From positions 6,969,663 through 7,033,662 of the forward strand of contig NC_061811.1 in NCBI RefSeq assembly GCF_021462225.1: DNA of 64,000 bases. Reading direction: 5' to 3'. The position numbers and the translations under genes were made by a program. A model generated the notes under the pieces. The model searched no databases. It saw only the letters and a list, made by a program, of their open reading frames with translations, and had not been told where the DNA came from. This stretch comes from Girardinichthys multiradiatus (lineage: Eukaryota; Chordata; Actinopteri; Cyprinodontiformes; Goodeidae). Shown piece after piece: positions 35,730-47,958 of this stretch. Each line of letters begins with the position of its first letter. Positions within the stretch are counted from its first letter, which is position 1.

Positions 35730-36850
35730 CAGTGCCGAGAAAAAGTATTTGCCCGCTCACAGATTTTTTTTGTTTTTGTGTTTCTTTGTTACACCTAAAT
35801 GTTTCAGACCATTAAGCAGAGAAAGATATAATTAAAAAATAATAACATTTGTTTATTATTGGTAAAATATCTATCCAAATCAAACTCTAAGAAAGTAATT
35901 GGTCACCTTCCTAATTGATTAACTGTGATTAATCACATTTTTTGGAAAGCTGAGTGCAATGTTTCTTTTGCTGAACCCTGGCTTGATGACTATTAGAAGT
36001 GTAGAAAAACACAAATTTAAATAAAACCTATCTGACAACGGGAGGTAAGCTAAAATATCTCAAACAGAAAGCATCATGCTCTGATCTAAAGAAATTCAGA
36101 AACAAAGAAATTGATATCGATCTGCCTGGAGTTACAAAGCCATTTCTAATGCTTTAAGACTCCAGTGGACCACAGTGAGAACCATCTACAAACGGAGAAA
36201 ACATGGAACAGTGGCAAACATTTCCAGGGGTGGATAGTCTATTAAAATTACTCTAGAGTCCTGAATTGCTGCAGGCCTCACCTGCATTAGATAATCTCAG
36301 TGTTCATGATTCAAAAATAGAAAAGAGACCGGGCAAAAAACGAATCTTTGGAAAAGTTCCACAGCCAAAACCAATGCTGACCATTAGAACCCAAAAGCTC
36401 ATCCCACATTTCCTATGAAACATCTTGATGATCTCAAAAGACTTTAGGGAAATATTCTGTGGTTTAGAAAGAAAAATCTGGAAGTTTCAACACTGCTTTT
36501 AAGAAAAGGTTAACAGTTAAATATGGCAGTGGTTGTGTCCTCTTCGCTGAGTCGCTGAGTCAGGACCTGGATGACTTTCCATGATTTATGGAACCATAAG
36601 TGCCTGAAGGAAACTGCCTGGGCATTGGCTTGTTACCTTACGTTTAGGTGTCATTGAGTTATGCAGCAAGACAGTGATCCAAAGCAAACCAGCAAGTCTA
36701 CCTCCAAATTGCTAATAGATATCAAGTTTAATTCAGAAAATGATATTACAGGATCACTGATTAATGATGGCATCATAAAGTTGGAAAGGTATCAGAAAAC
36801 TGTGCCAATTTAAACCAGAGTTCAAAGTCAATGCAACATTTTAGGTTATA
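35730..36850 (+). mobile_element. Degenerate Tc1/mariner element
   Basis: The left end CAGTGCCGAGAAAAAGTATT follows a TA (35728-35729), then GTTACACCTAAATGTTTCAG as in the 7772 family. Downstream, plus-strand codons give decayed transposase: a KYGSGCVLFAE stretch near 36518-36552 (equivalent of KFGGGSVMVW) and MQQDSDPKQTSKSTS at 36662-36706 (second catalytic Asp region). Stops and indels are frequent. The right end is not clear. Confidence 0.78.
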
Positions 36851-37352
36851 TTTGATTTTGCAGGGTGTAACATTCAATAAGTGCATGTTATAACTCATTC
36901 ATAATAATTCAACATTTGGTTTGCTTTAATTTACTTATTTGACTCTATTCTGTCCAGGGCTGCTGACACACTTAAATACAGCAAAGGTCAATTCAGAATC
37001 ACCAGCGTTTTTTAACTGAGGTATAAAACTGCAAACGTAAGAAAATAAAATGAACCATATTCAAAAAAGCCTCAGGCGAGAGACTTTGACCTTTAAACAT
37101 ATAATTTAATAATGTGCAAGTTGAGCTCAAATGAACTTTGCATGCATCCACACTGCATATTGTTAAAATACTCTAGAATGACGCACTTCAGGAACCAGTC
37201 TTCACTAAGTGACTGACATCAGCAGGTTTTGATTCTGCTGCTGATTATAAAGGGTGTTGCGGAGAAATGTTTGGTTTTAGAAAAATCCAACTGAAAATCA
37301 GTTGTGTTAGGCAGGCATATTGCAAAGATGTAATGCATTTACTAACCAGTAG
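36851..37352. other. Spacer, no gene seen
   Basis: No recognisable content. Confidence 0.5.
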
Positions 37353-37874
37353 GGGTGTAACAGTACCTTCAGCTTACTGGATGATAGAGTCATGTTTTTT
37401 CATGTTGAGAGTTGGAATGAGCACATTGAAGACTTGAATTAAGAAAACAGAAAAACGTACTGGGCTTGAACAGGGAGAACAGGTCACGAAGCACGGGCAG
37501 AGTGACGGGAGGAACCAGTAATCAACAATAAAAACCAGTGAGCTTATACACGTAGGAAAGGGTGGAGAATGATTTTAGATACAGGTCAGCTAATCAGTTG
37601 GATCTGAAACAGTCGTGATGGTGAGAAAAACCGGGAAACTGAGGAAAGGTAAATAATTACCAGAGGGAACTAAACTAAACACAATGGAAACCACAAAGGA
37701 CTGTGTGTGTCTCTGTAAGTGTGTGGGGGTATACTAACACTGACCTAGATGATAAATTAAAACATACAGAAAGCAGGACACAAGAAATAAGTAAAAAAAA
37801 AAAAAATACGCCTGAAGGAATGAAACTATATGGCAACATCATTTACAAAACCCAAACACCCAGGGATCATACCA
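37353..37874 (-). mobile_element. LTR-like element related to family B (probable)
   Basis: Read on the minus strand it starts TGGTATGATCCCTGGGTGTT, close to the family B start TGTCATGATTTGTGGGTGTT. It has a TATAAG near 37545-37555. The flanks show AGTAG on both sides (37348-37352 and 37875-37879). The 3' terminus lacks the expected CA, so the exact edge is uncertain. Confidence 0.5.
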
Positions 37875-37879
37875 AGTAG

Positions 37880-40616
37880 AAGATATTGGGATCCAGGAGC
37901 AAGAAATAAAGATTTTAACAATATTTTTAGGTATGTAAAATAAATAAAGCAAAGGTTTCACAAATCACAAAATATGCTTTAAAGAATCTGGAATCATAGT
38001 CGAATAATCCAGTCTAAACAACTATCTGGTAAATCATTCCCTTTGTATCTTAGGACTAATGACTGATACCTCTATTTTGTCCTGGTTGAGCTGTAGGAAA
38101 GGTTCTGGCATGCAACTGGTTAAAGTTTTTGACCTCTTTATTAGTGGAAGAAATTTGAAAATTAAGGTTTTATCTGGAGTTTCTTTAAAAGAAGTACATC
38201 ATAACAAAACTGAATGCTGTAATCTCTGGATGCTAAGGGAGAAGAAGAGAATTATCGTGCTTCCCAGCAGAGCGAGCAGGTGACTGACAGATGGAGCGGG
38301 GCTGGCCGGCCCGCTGACCAGCTGGTTCTGCACTGCAGGCCGGCCACTCGCTCCCTCCACTGGGCCAGTAATCCTCTTCTGCCACTTCCAGTCACAGCCG
38401 TGACCTCATGATCACGCGTGACTTACCTTAGTCACTTGCTTGTGACAACAGTGTCCCTCTCGCAGGAAATTTTTTTTTTGAAGCATTGAAGGGAAGTTAA
38501 AAAATGGGTGAGAAGCTGTGTAACAGAAGGTTGGCAGATCAGTCTGAGTTGAGAGATAGCAATATGATCTGTGACAGCATGATGTTCCCTGACATGATTT
38601 TCCTTTCACCAGCCTCCTGCTGGGTCGACACTAAGCTCCTGCAGTTTCAGAGTCACATCTTGATCTTTTGTGTCCAACCTTTGCTCAGTGTCCTCTATTT
38701 AGTTTATTTCTTTCTGCATCAGGACTTTTTTCTTTCTTTTGCCTCTGTTCTCAGTATAAATCAAATTCACTTTATACCACAGCCTCCACTTTTTCTATTA
38801 AGTCATCTGTCTGACTGTCATCTTAATGCTGAAGACACATAACCGTTTTTTTTTTGCATTTGAATTTCAGAAACCTTTATTCAACAGATTAATGTTATGC
38901 GTGCATGAGGCCATCATAAGAAAACATTTACATAAACCAATGGGGCAGATTCACAAAGCCACTGCAGGCACCAAATGTGTACAAACCTGAGTTTGCATAT
39001 TCTCAAACAGCATGGGGTAAATCTATTGCTAAATTTGAGCTGCTAGTGTCTCTCTGATGCAGTTTTACCCAGATTTAAATGGGGTATTATGCATAACCTG
39101 TCCATACATAGCAGTATCTTTAAAAACGTATGTACACTCAATCCGTACAATCTTTATAAAGGCTTTCACTTCCCAAAACAAAAATGCACTGGGAACAATG
39201 TATTATATTCCAAATTAAAGCACAAAGAAAGATTTGTTAAATTTGTTATCATTCTATAGAAAGTGAAGGTACTATATTAGGCTGTCAAAAAAGGCAGTTT
39301 CTGCATTTCTATAAAAACCGATTTAAATTTAATTCCCTGTGAATAACTGAACTAGCAAACAGCTGAATACCCACTGATTCAGAGAACTGATTCACATCTT
39401 TGCTGCATGGATCAGACCAAGTTCTGGTATCTGTGAGCAGGTTTTCCAGCCCAGGATCATTGGACTACACTACACAATTCCTCCAAACTTCTTGATTTTC
39501 CCTCAGAAACAATATCTTAGCTGTTATCCTACAGAGTCCAGGGATTGGGCTGGACACTCCATAACATTGATTCTGTTGGTGCGATGCTGCTTATTTACTG
39601 GCGTGTTTGGGTTCGTTTTCTTGTTTTAATAAACATATTTAATGCTTTCCTCTCTGGCATAACACAGCATTACCTCTTCAAGTATTTTGAAGTATTAAAA
39701 CTGATTCCTGATCCCTGGTATGTGATAAATGGGCTTAACACCATAATGTGAGAAATATCCTAAAGGTCTTGGCCTCCTGGGTGAAAATAACTGGAAGGAA
39801 TCACAGTCAGCAAAGAACAAGGGTTTCTTTTTTACATATTATTACACACAATCATGTAGACTGCAAAAAATAATATTACAATTTGTTATATTTCCAAATT
39901 CAATGTTTTTTCATCCTGGAGAGAAACAGTTAAAGGAATGAATCTGTCATGTTCTGGTTTGATGATGGACTCAAATGGAGAGAGAACTGAAGTGAAATGG
40001 AGAACTTTAATACTAAAATAATGAGAACTTACACTATGGTCTTACAAATTATTCCAGGTAGTTATTTAAACTGAAGGTAGCATCAGTTTCAGCAGAAGGG
40101 GATACATTTCATTTAAAGCACTTATTTCTGGGGTACAAATCTGAATAACATTATGTTTAAAAGACGGTGTGCATTTGTATTGTTCTGTCATAATGTTGTA
40201 AAGTAAAACTACATCAAAGAATAATTGTTTAACCAAGAAAACAAGAAAAGCTCGCTCTTAAAGACCATTTTCATTGTGTTCATAAACAGTTTTTTCCCTG
40301 TGGCCATTTAGTTTCTTTCTGTGTTACATAACAGGATACATCTAAGTCATGTCAGAAGTATACAAGAATATGATAAAAACAAATGACCAATAAACATTTG
40401 CTTTTTTCTGACAACACACCAAAGTGTGACTTTCATCTCAGCTTCTTGCTACTGCCTCTGAACAGCAAAGGGTGTGAGCGTGTCAGCCAAGGGTTTGATG
40501 TGACCGAGAGCAAGGTTGAGCATACCTTGAAGGGAAACTAACTGACCAGCTGTGTTTAACCAACCGTGAAAGACAAAACAATCAGCATGAGTCTGAAGAC
40601 TGACAGATGCCTGCTC
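37880..40616. other. Long spacer; contains one strong hairpin
   Basis: No supported gene. A GC-rich imperfect inverted repeat is at 38293-38354. Open frames at 38059-38283, 38504-38842 and 39545-39751 have no known domain. Confidence 0.5.
38293..38354. other. GC-rich hairpin, 62 bp
   Basis: GGAGCGGGGCTGGCCGGCC (38293-38311) and GGCCGGCCACTCGCTCC (38338-38354) pair over most of their length around a 26-base loop. GC content is far above the surroundings. Size and shape would suit a small structured RNA, but nothing shows transcription. Confidence 0.5.
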
Positions 40617-40638
40617 TAATAATAATAATAATAATAAT
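40617..40638 (+). repeat. (TAA)7 microsatellite
   Basis: Seven TAA units, uninterrupted. Confidence 0.95.
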
Positions 40639-41089
40639 GCAATTGTGCGTCAACGCATCCATAGATACCGAACAGTGGGATGAGAACACCCATGGGCTCT
40701 GCCACTTTGAAGCCAAGCACTCATTAGCCTTTTTTGTGACACCCTGTGCTTCTCCTCATATTAAATGTCCCAAGAAAGGCTTCTGGAGGGGGAGGGGGCT
40801 GACAAGCTGTGTGGCAGAAGGGAATAATTTTAGGGGCAGCACAAACAAAATGTGTTTTGATGTGAAAGATTGCCTTGTCTCCAAGGGGCTGCTGGATGTT
40901 CCAGAAATGTGTTACAGGCACAGAGAGTTTCATTATTTATGTGGGGACGGCTTGTGGGCGGTTCTTTGCATGTTCTTTAATGTTGTGAGGAGTAACAGGA
41001 TGAGGACGGCACATCTATGTCCTCATTAAAGCTTCTAATGTCTCCAAATATGAAACCAAAAACCCAGCTGCCTCACTGTCATCCATCAG
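40639..41089. other. Spacer with an unrecognised open frame
   Basis: The plus frame at 40607-41029 (140 codons, Cys-rich second half) reads through the TAA repeat and has no domain that I recognise, no splice context and no repeat match. Probably not coding. Confidence 0.3.
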
Positions 41090-41343
41090 TTGTCTCTAAA
41101 TAAAGTCCAGTGCAAAAAATATTCACACTGTCTGAACTTGTGCTAAGTCTATAAAAATCAGTAGTGGGTAGTTGGGAGGTGGAAGAAAAAATGAAGTATC
41201 ATTTTCACAATTTAGAATCTGAAAAGTGTTGTGCACACTTGTGTTCTGCTCCCTGTTCCACCAATTGCTTTTAAAAATCTGGTCCACCTGTGTGTGATTT
41301 AACCTGAGCATAAAAACAACATTTCTGTGAAGGCTTCTGAGGT

Positions 41344-41602
41344 CAGTCGGTCAGTCATTTTCTACCGCTTCTTCCACACTGGGTCGCGGGGAAGCTGGTG
41401 CCTATCTCCAGCAGTCTACAGGTGAGAGGCGGGGTACACCTTGGACAAGTTACCAGTCCATCGCAGGCCAACACAGACACACACAACCATGCACACACTC
41501 TTTCGTGTCTAAGGGCAGTTTAGAGAGACCAATTAACCTAACAGTCATGTTTTTGGACTGTGGGAGGAAGCCGGAGTACCCGGAGAGAACCCACGCATGC
41601 AC
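41344..41602 (-). mobile_element. SINE (DANA/Mermaid-like) with 13-bp target duplication
   Basis: The perfect direct repeat AGGCTTCTGAGGT lies at 41331-41343 and 41603-41615. The insert in reverse orientation reads GTGGGTTCTCTCCGGGTACT, CGGCTTCCTCCCACAGTCC, then CGCGACCCAGTG and a GACTGACC-type tail. It is 5' truncated. The duplication shows target-primed reverse transcription into the Tc1 relic. Confidence 0.88.
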
Positions 41603-42289
41603 AGGCTTCTGAGGTGTTTAGGAGAAAGCGTTGATGAACGAACAGGATCCTGAAGTCTCAGGAATACACCAGACAGGTCACAAATAAAGTTGTGGAGAAG
41701 TTGAAAGCAGGGTTATGATATGAAATAATATTTTACCCAGCATGGAAAATGCTACATGTTGTGGAACACTGTTATAACTGTCCATGACCCTTAATACACC
41801 ATCTCCAAGGTGAAACATGGTAGAGGCATCATGGTGTTGGGATGTTTTTCTTCAGCAGGGAAAGGGAAACTGGTCAGAGTAAATAGGAATGGACCATGCT
41901 GAGTTTCCAGGAGGTATGGCTTGAATATCATTGGTGCTTGATGTGGGGGCAATCAGAAGACCCACTGGTGGAAGATAAATAAGGAAGAGTTCAGGACCTG
42001 GTGGTGTCTGGGGACTCCTGAAACAAACGACAGGTATCAGGTGGTCAGAAGTATTGTACTCTAGTACTTTACTGTGGCTGCAGGGTTAATGTTAGGCTTA
42101 GTTTGCAGAAGCAAAAACCAAAGCATTGGAGAAATTTTCACAAGCTATGGATTAAGACATTTGAAGGTTGAAGGAAAAAATTCCAACAACTCAGAAATGG
42201 AAAACAGGGACCATCCCAGTCTGTGTTTTGTTTGTGTCGGGTGGGAATTGCAGAACAAAACTGAGGATATAGTTAACTGGTTTAAAGGA

Positions 42290-43550
42290 AAACCTGCAGA
42301 ATCTCCTCAATCCAGTCAATATGTTCTTTGTGACAGAAGCAGAGACTGAGGACTTGAGCAAGGTTGAGTCCATTAATATGGTATAGGTTGGTGGGGTGGT
42401 TAAAAAAACACTTACTGGCAGCAAGATATTTAAGAGTGCATTTTATTTGTCCCAAGATGCTTAAGAATCTGAGCTTTGTGTGGATGTCTTTAATGACACA
42501 TGGAAGACTGTAGCATTAACTGCAGAGTGGCACACTGGGGCGATGGTCACAAAATCCTAAGAAATGGGAGTGGGTAGCGTGTTCCAACCATACAGTGATT
42601 ACACTTTTTAGGCTCCCTGGAAAATCTTACTTTAGGGTGTTGGATGGGATGCTCCTATTAATTATTTAAACACAGATTCATGGGGAGCAATTAGGCTTTC
42701 ATTCTGACTATGAGGGAGGGGACTAGATCTTTATCCTTGCAGAACTGCTCAGGAGGCAGGGAGGTTTTATTGTCCAGTACATATGTGCTTTGAGGATATA
42801 GAGGCGGCTTACAACTGTCTCCCCAAGACACCGTAGTCCCATATCAACCTGAGGGTTTGATGTGGGAGTACAAGGATATCCACTCCTTGAATGCCCAAAG
42901 CCAGAGCTGTCTCCCCATACTTGGCACAAAGTCAAGTTTATGAGTTGGTTGGACCCCATCAAGGTTGCGCCTTGCACCTCAATCCTGTTAGTGGCGTTCA
43001 CTGACAGAACCTCAAAGCGTGAAAAGGATGGAGAGGAGGGTTGCTGGTTTGGTTTGGTTTGTCTCATATTTTCTTTATGTCATCGCTGTGGTTCTCTTGG
43101 TTTCGGTAAAGCATGACCTTCAGTGTGCGCTGAACTGGTATTCAACCGAGTGAGAGGCGGCTTGGATGTGAATCAACAGAGTGTTGTGTGGTTGTCTCTT
43201 TTTTATGTGATGGTAAGATGGAACAGGAGATGAACAGTGGGATTGGTGCATGTTCTGTTGTAACGTGATTACTGCTCTGGTCGGTGATACTGAAGAAAAG
43301 CTGAGCGAAAAAGCAAAGATCTGGATCGACTGGTCTGTATAGAGGGCATTACTTACATACAGTCATAAGATGTTGAACATGACCAAAAGAATGAAATCCT
43401 GGATACACAGGGGTGAAATTAGCATCATCGGTAGGGCAAAGGCCTTTGTTATAGCTCTTGATGAGCTCCTGCATATCAGAAGTAATCAGTTGAGTTGGTT
43501 CAGGTATCTGATAAGGATGGCAACTGGATGCTTCCATTTGGAGGTTTTAT
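42290..43550 (+). mobile_element. Degenerate LINE with reverse-transcriptase remains
   Basis: Plus-strand translation in shifting frames gives decayed blocks in LINE order: a GACAGAAGCAGAGACTGAGG region, VVKKTLTGSK (expected VVKKLRSGK), a WHTGAMV block (expected WQTGVVVPLFKKGD), the TLPGK-like SNYRGITL region, and further on the GFRPGRGTVDQL equivalent near 42700-42740. The frame is broken many times. The upstream edge may reach about 42000. Confidence 0.65.
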
Positions 43551-43568
43551 GGCCTCCTCTCACTGTGC

Positions 43569-43616
43569 GGATGGATGGATGGATGGATGGATGGATGGAT
43601 GGATGGATGGATGGAT
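43569..43616 (+). repeat. (GGAT)12 microsatellite
   Basis: Twelve GGAT units, uninterrupted, at the junction between the LINE remains and the Tc1 3' part. Confidence 0.97.
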
Positions 43617-44046
43617 AGAAAATGTGCATATGCATGTGCTAGAATGGCCCGTTCAAAGTTCACACCTAAAAATAACAGAATCTGAGGTAGGACTTGCAAA
43701 CTGCTGTTCACAAGAACTGTACATCTAAACTGGCTGAACCTGAGCTTATTTTCAAATGATGATGGAAGAGATTTCAATCTTTAGATGTGCAAAGCTGGTA
43801 CAAAAAACCCCTTAAAAGACCCACACCTGTAATTGCATCAAAACATGGTTCAAAACGTATTGATTCAAAGGGTTGAATAGAGATTTAAAACACACTTTTC
43901 AGAATAATGAATAAAAACGTTTTGTAAAACATGTATGCTTATTCTTCAGATAGAATCTCAATAAAATTCACTGAAGTTCATATCTGCAACATATTAAAAT
44001 GTGAGAAAAAATCAAAAGGTATAATAATTTTGCAAGGAACTGTATA

Positions 44047-45158
44047 TGAGGAATGATTTTACTCATTTATTTATTTCATCACCAAGGCATCACTAGGTTT
44101 TCCTTTGACTCTTCATACAATAACTCTTATTCAGGTCAGGGCATTGTCTTTTTTGCTGTCTTGGAAAGGTTTGTGCTTGCAGAAAAATTACAACCATCTG
44201 AGCAATCTGACCTATCCAGACTAACTCTCCATAATTCATCAAGTGCCAACACTTTCTCAAGGGCAGGTTTGGGGCCTCACCTTCAACAACAGCCAAAGAA
44301 CAACACTTGCTATTCAATTTATGGAGTTCAGTCACTTTACTGTTCACCTTCAAGGTACAGAGAGTTTGAATCAAGAGGTGCTCAACCATAGCTGCATGCC
44401 TCTCTATTAAAAAAATCTATTCTAATTCATACCACAGGTAAATGAAAGTGCACTTCTATTAAACTGAAAATGGCGACACAAAATAACTTTTTGCTATAAG
44501 CTAAGAGAGATTAGGGAAAGTAAATGAAGAACTTAGTTAGGATGATTAAATTGAAATCCTGCAGATGGGTGGAAACAGAATAAGTTAAAAGCGACAGAAA
44601 AAAAAATTTCTTGAATGTCATTTCTTTCTCACTTTAAAACAGAAGGGCATCCTGCAGTTTTAATGTAAACTGTGATGATTGGTTTTCAATCTTTAATCTT
44701 TAAATAAATACTTGTGCTTCAAGACATAAATCTATGATTAGGAAACATTTCTTTCCATCAGGCCTAATTTTCTGCTTTAGGTTTGCTTGACCATTTATTT
44801 ACCTAAGCAATGCATTGTTCTTTATTTTTTACATTAAAAAAATGGAAGAAAGTTTCAAATATAAAAACAAAAAAACACAAAAAACATAACCTGCATTAAA
44901 GGCAGGCAGTGTGGGCCACAAAATTTTTTTTATTACACTAACATTGTAGAGCAGAGAAGTTGTGGTCACATATAAACATATAACATATAAAATTCCAGTC
45001 AGTGTCCAGTTTAACCCATGTTCATCCCACCAAACGTTATGTTCAAGTTAGTGATGTGGAAGGTTACGTTCAAATGAATGTTTGCGGCATTAAGATTGAA
45101 CTTTTGATTTTACATGATGAACTTAAACTGAACTTAAAGCTTCCCCTGGTGACATCTT
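44047..45158. other. AT-rich spacer, no gene seen
   Basis: No supported gene. The plus frame at 44053-44391 has no known domain. Confidence 0.5.
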
Positions 45159-45747
45159 ACCAACTTACATCATAGTTTATTCACCAAAGGCAAAAACGTA
45201 ACAAAACACTGCAGGTATAAATCAAAGTCAAAATCCAAAACTTACAAAACACTGTAGGTACTAATGGCAAAAACGTAGCATAAGTCTCCAAGCGAAGCAT
45301 AAACAAAGCATAGTCATAGTAGGGAAAGGGGTAGTGACAAACACAAGGAATCAGCGACGAACAGAGACGCCAAACCAACTAATATACTGGGGAAAGACAA
45401 AGGCAGGGAATCAAGGGAACTGAGAACAGGTGCGACAAGGAGGCAGGGAAGCAGAAGGAACAGGTGAAACAAATACCAATCCATAACTAAACACAGAGAT
45501 ACTAAATAAGAATCCAAGGGTGAAATAATAATAATAATAATAATAATAATTATAATACCACAAAAAGTAATAAGAAAGCAACCACAAAAGAAACTAAGAG
45601 TTAGAGGAATACAATACAATACATACTAGGAAATGATACAGGGAGGAAAAAGAACTAATAAACATGAAGCCCAATCAAAAATGGAAACAACTAAACAAAA
45701 GTTAACACAAAGCCACAAGCAAAGTCCAAAAATGTCATATTCTGACA
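45159..45747 (-). mobile_element. LTR-like element (probable)
   Basis: Read on the minus strand it starts TGTCAGAATATGACAT, carries CCTGCCTCCTTGTCGCACC-type words as in family B, a TATATTAG near 45388, and AATAAA at 45177-45182. ATCTT occurs on both sides (45154-45158 and 45748-45752), but the 3' terminus does not end in CA and the segment after AATAAA is very short. The end may be truncated. Confidence 0.45.
45524..45550 (+). repeat. (AAT)9 microsatellite
   Basis: A triplet run inside the LTR-like element. Confidence 0.93.
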
Positions 45748-45752
45748 ATCTT

Positions 45753-46231
45753 ACAATTTACATTGAATGTTCAATGTGTTACTGACTCTGCAGCTCTCTA
45801 AGAAAAATATCTAGTTAGCCTGATAATGTAAGCACTCATTTTTTCATCATTTGTATTTAACCTTTATTTTACCAGGGGAACCCACAGAGATTTACAGTCT
45901 TTTTTTTAAGGTTTTCCTGACGAAGATTAGTACCAATCCAAATTTCATTTTAAAAAAAAACATAGCTACATAAAACATACATACAGCAATAAAAGTATAC
46001 ATTTAAACGTGTTTCAAACGCATCATAGCAATGATGTAATTTGAAGGGCTTTCTGTCAGAGATAATAATTACGTAAAAGTAGATTCTCCTTTTGGTTTTA
46101 CTTTCGTATTTGTTTGATCATGTCTCAGGCCACAATGGATCCATTGAAAATGGGATTTTGTTTACCATTTCTGTTAACACATCAACATGACAAAGTTTCA
46201 ATTACAATCTCCGTTCACATGGCAACAGTAA
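45753..46231. other. AT-rich spacer, no gene seen
   Basis: Nothing recognisable. Confidence 0.5.
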
Positions 46232-47761
46232 TGTTGGAATTATGATTATTGATTAATTAATATTTATCAAGAATTATAATTAACAATCATAATTTGACAA
46301 AATGAATTTCTTAACCAAAATCTTCATTTATGAATCAAAGCCAGAGATGTCCTCTGGTATTGTAATTGTGGCTCAACGCCTTTGATAATTACAACCGTTA
46401 AATACTCAGTAATAATTGATAACTAGTACCAGAGATGTCACTGTTTAATCGACCGTTTCTGCCGAAACGCGTGGAACTTTAACCTTATCTTGACTGACGA
46501 ATCACAGTTGCACAAAATAAACACAAAACGCCTTCTCTCTATCTATGTGAATATTTATTAAATCACAGCCTGATACAATCCGCTCTTCCGATTTAATAAT
46601 CTTCACCTACTCAAACATGCAAAGTTCTACACAAAAAGGGCAAGATATCTAACTAAACAAAATAAAACAAAACAGCAGCGGGTGTGTATGAGGTCAAACC
46701 AGCAGTTATGGGAGTTATGGCAAAATAAAAGGGGAATATGGTTGAACGAAGCTTTAGGTGCACCCCTCCCAAAGTGTAGCTCAGCGGGACACGGGCAGTC
46801 ATAAACCTTCCTCCAGCAAGGTTGTAAAACTCAGCCGAGACAAAGGATCATAAACCCTTTTGGCGGCAAACTAGTAAAACATGAAGTTTAAGACAAAGAA
46901 AATGGTTGATTTTCACTATAAGGTTATTATAGTGGTCCAGTTTCACAGTGCACCTGCGCACAGGTGTTCGCACGGTAAAGACACACTTGCGAGACACGGC
47001 GGCCTCCGACAGTACCAGCAAGTTTCAAAACAATGGCATGCACATACAATTCAGAACACATTAGACTCTAAATGGCGACTCTAATCGCGCTAAAAATCCT
47101 ACTCTATCCTGCCCACGCTATTCCTAATAAAGAAATTTAAAAAAATATATAAAAGGATGAGTTTTACTTTGTTGAAGTCTTCCATCTGAGCAGAGGGAGA
47201 GAGGAGGAGGGGGAAAGTTGGAAGTTAATGTGCGTCCACAGTTAACTTCGGGAAGAGCGGTCAATCTTCGTCCTTTGGCCTCCTTGGCGAAAAGGAAAAA
47301 TACGATCTGACCGTCAGCAGTCAACTAGAACCAAGCAAGGAGGGAAAGTTGCGTCTCCTTGAAACTCTGTGGTTTCGGTTACGTGTTAAACTCACGTCTT
47401 CGATTGGCAAAGTGAAATTTCTGGCCTTCTCATTCCAGAAACCTCTTTCATGAATTTTTCGTTGGCCAACGAAGGAGAATAAATGAAGACTCCACGTGGG
47501 ACCTCTTCTTCTCCAGAGAGAGATGCTTCAGATGTTGGTCCGGTATCCAGCATGAAAAGCGCTTCTTTCAAACGTTCGCCTTCCTATATTGCCTCCTGTG
47601 ACGTCAGACCTGGGATGGCCCCGTCATATCAGCCGCAGTGGCCGCTGGGTTTTGTAGGACAGACTATCTTGCGGTACAAAATGGCCGATGACGTTGGAAA
47701 GGCATAGTGGCGTCCAACAACGTGCAAATGGTCCAATATTCAGCAAACAAGTGGTCCAACA
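46232..47761 (-). mobile_element. Solo LTR, family A, copy 2 (inverted)
   Basis: The 1530-bp element reads on the plus strand from TGTTGGAATTATG to GGTCCAACA, with a perfect 4-bp duplication GTAA (46228-46231 and 47762-47765). Its reverse complement matches 13532-14986 along the whole length: the start TGTTGGACCACTTG, GTTGGCCAACGA, GCCGAAACG, the AATAAA (46554-46559 as TTTATT), and the GGCGTTGAGCCACAATTACA block. An extra 38 bp or so lies beside the polyadenylation signal. The ends TGTTGGA and TCCAACA are perfect complements here. Solo LTR of an endogenous retrovirus-like element. Confidence 0.9.
47583..47606 (-). promoter_or_regulatory. LTR A copy 2 core promoter: CRE and TATA-like box
   Basis: TGACGTCA at 47599-47606 is kept perfectly. 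The minus strand then reads CAGGAGGC and AATATAGG, aligning with CAAGACGC and TATATAGG of copy 1. Confidence 0.6.
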
Positions 47762-47958
47762 GTAAAGATGTGAAGATGAAGTAGTTCTCCTGCCACACCG
47801 CTAGTTGGTGGTATGTTCTTTGAAACTCAACATGTGCAAACACTTCCTGCTTACAAAACTGCGGAGAAAATGAACACTTTGTTGGAGAACCGTCGTTAGA
47901 TTTAAAGAATCAGCAAGTAAGTACTCTACAATCCCCCATTGTTCTTGTTGATATCTTT

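Larger units (their letters stand above)
41090..44046 (+). mobile_element. Degenerate Tc1 element, apparently split by later insertions
   Basis: The 5' part (41090-41330 and 41616-41930) shows TAAAGTTGTGGAGAAGTTGA and AAGGTGAAACATGGTAGAGG followed by CATGGTGTTGGGATG, the KVKHGGGSIMLWGC block. The 3' part (43632-44046) shows AGAATGGCCCGTTCAAAGTT (EWPSQSP block), TAGATGTGCAAAGCTGGTA, the C-terminal coding block, and a terminal region ending TTTGCAAGGAACTGTA. A SINE (41344-41602) and LINE sequence (42290-43550) lie between. That both halves come from one insertion is inferred from order, orientation and family. Confidence 0.65.

Noticed and set aside
40607..41029. 140-codon Cys-rich plus frame
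   Set aside because: Begins inside a TAA repeat; no domain, splice site or repeat match. Left as spacer.
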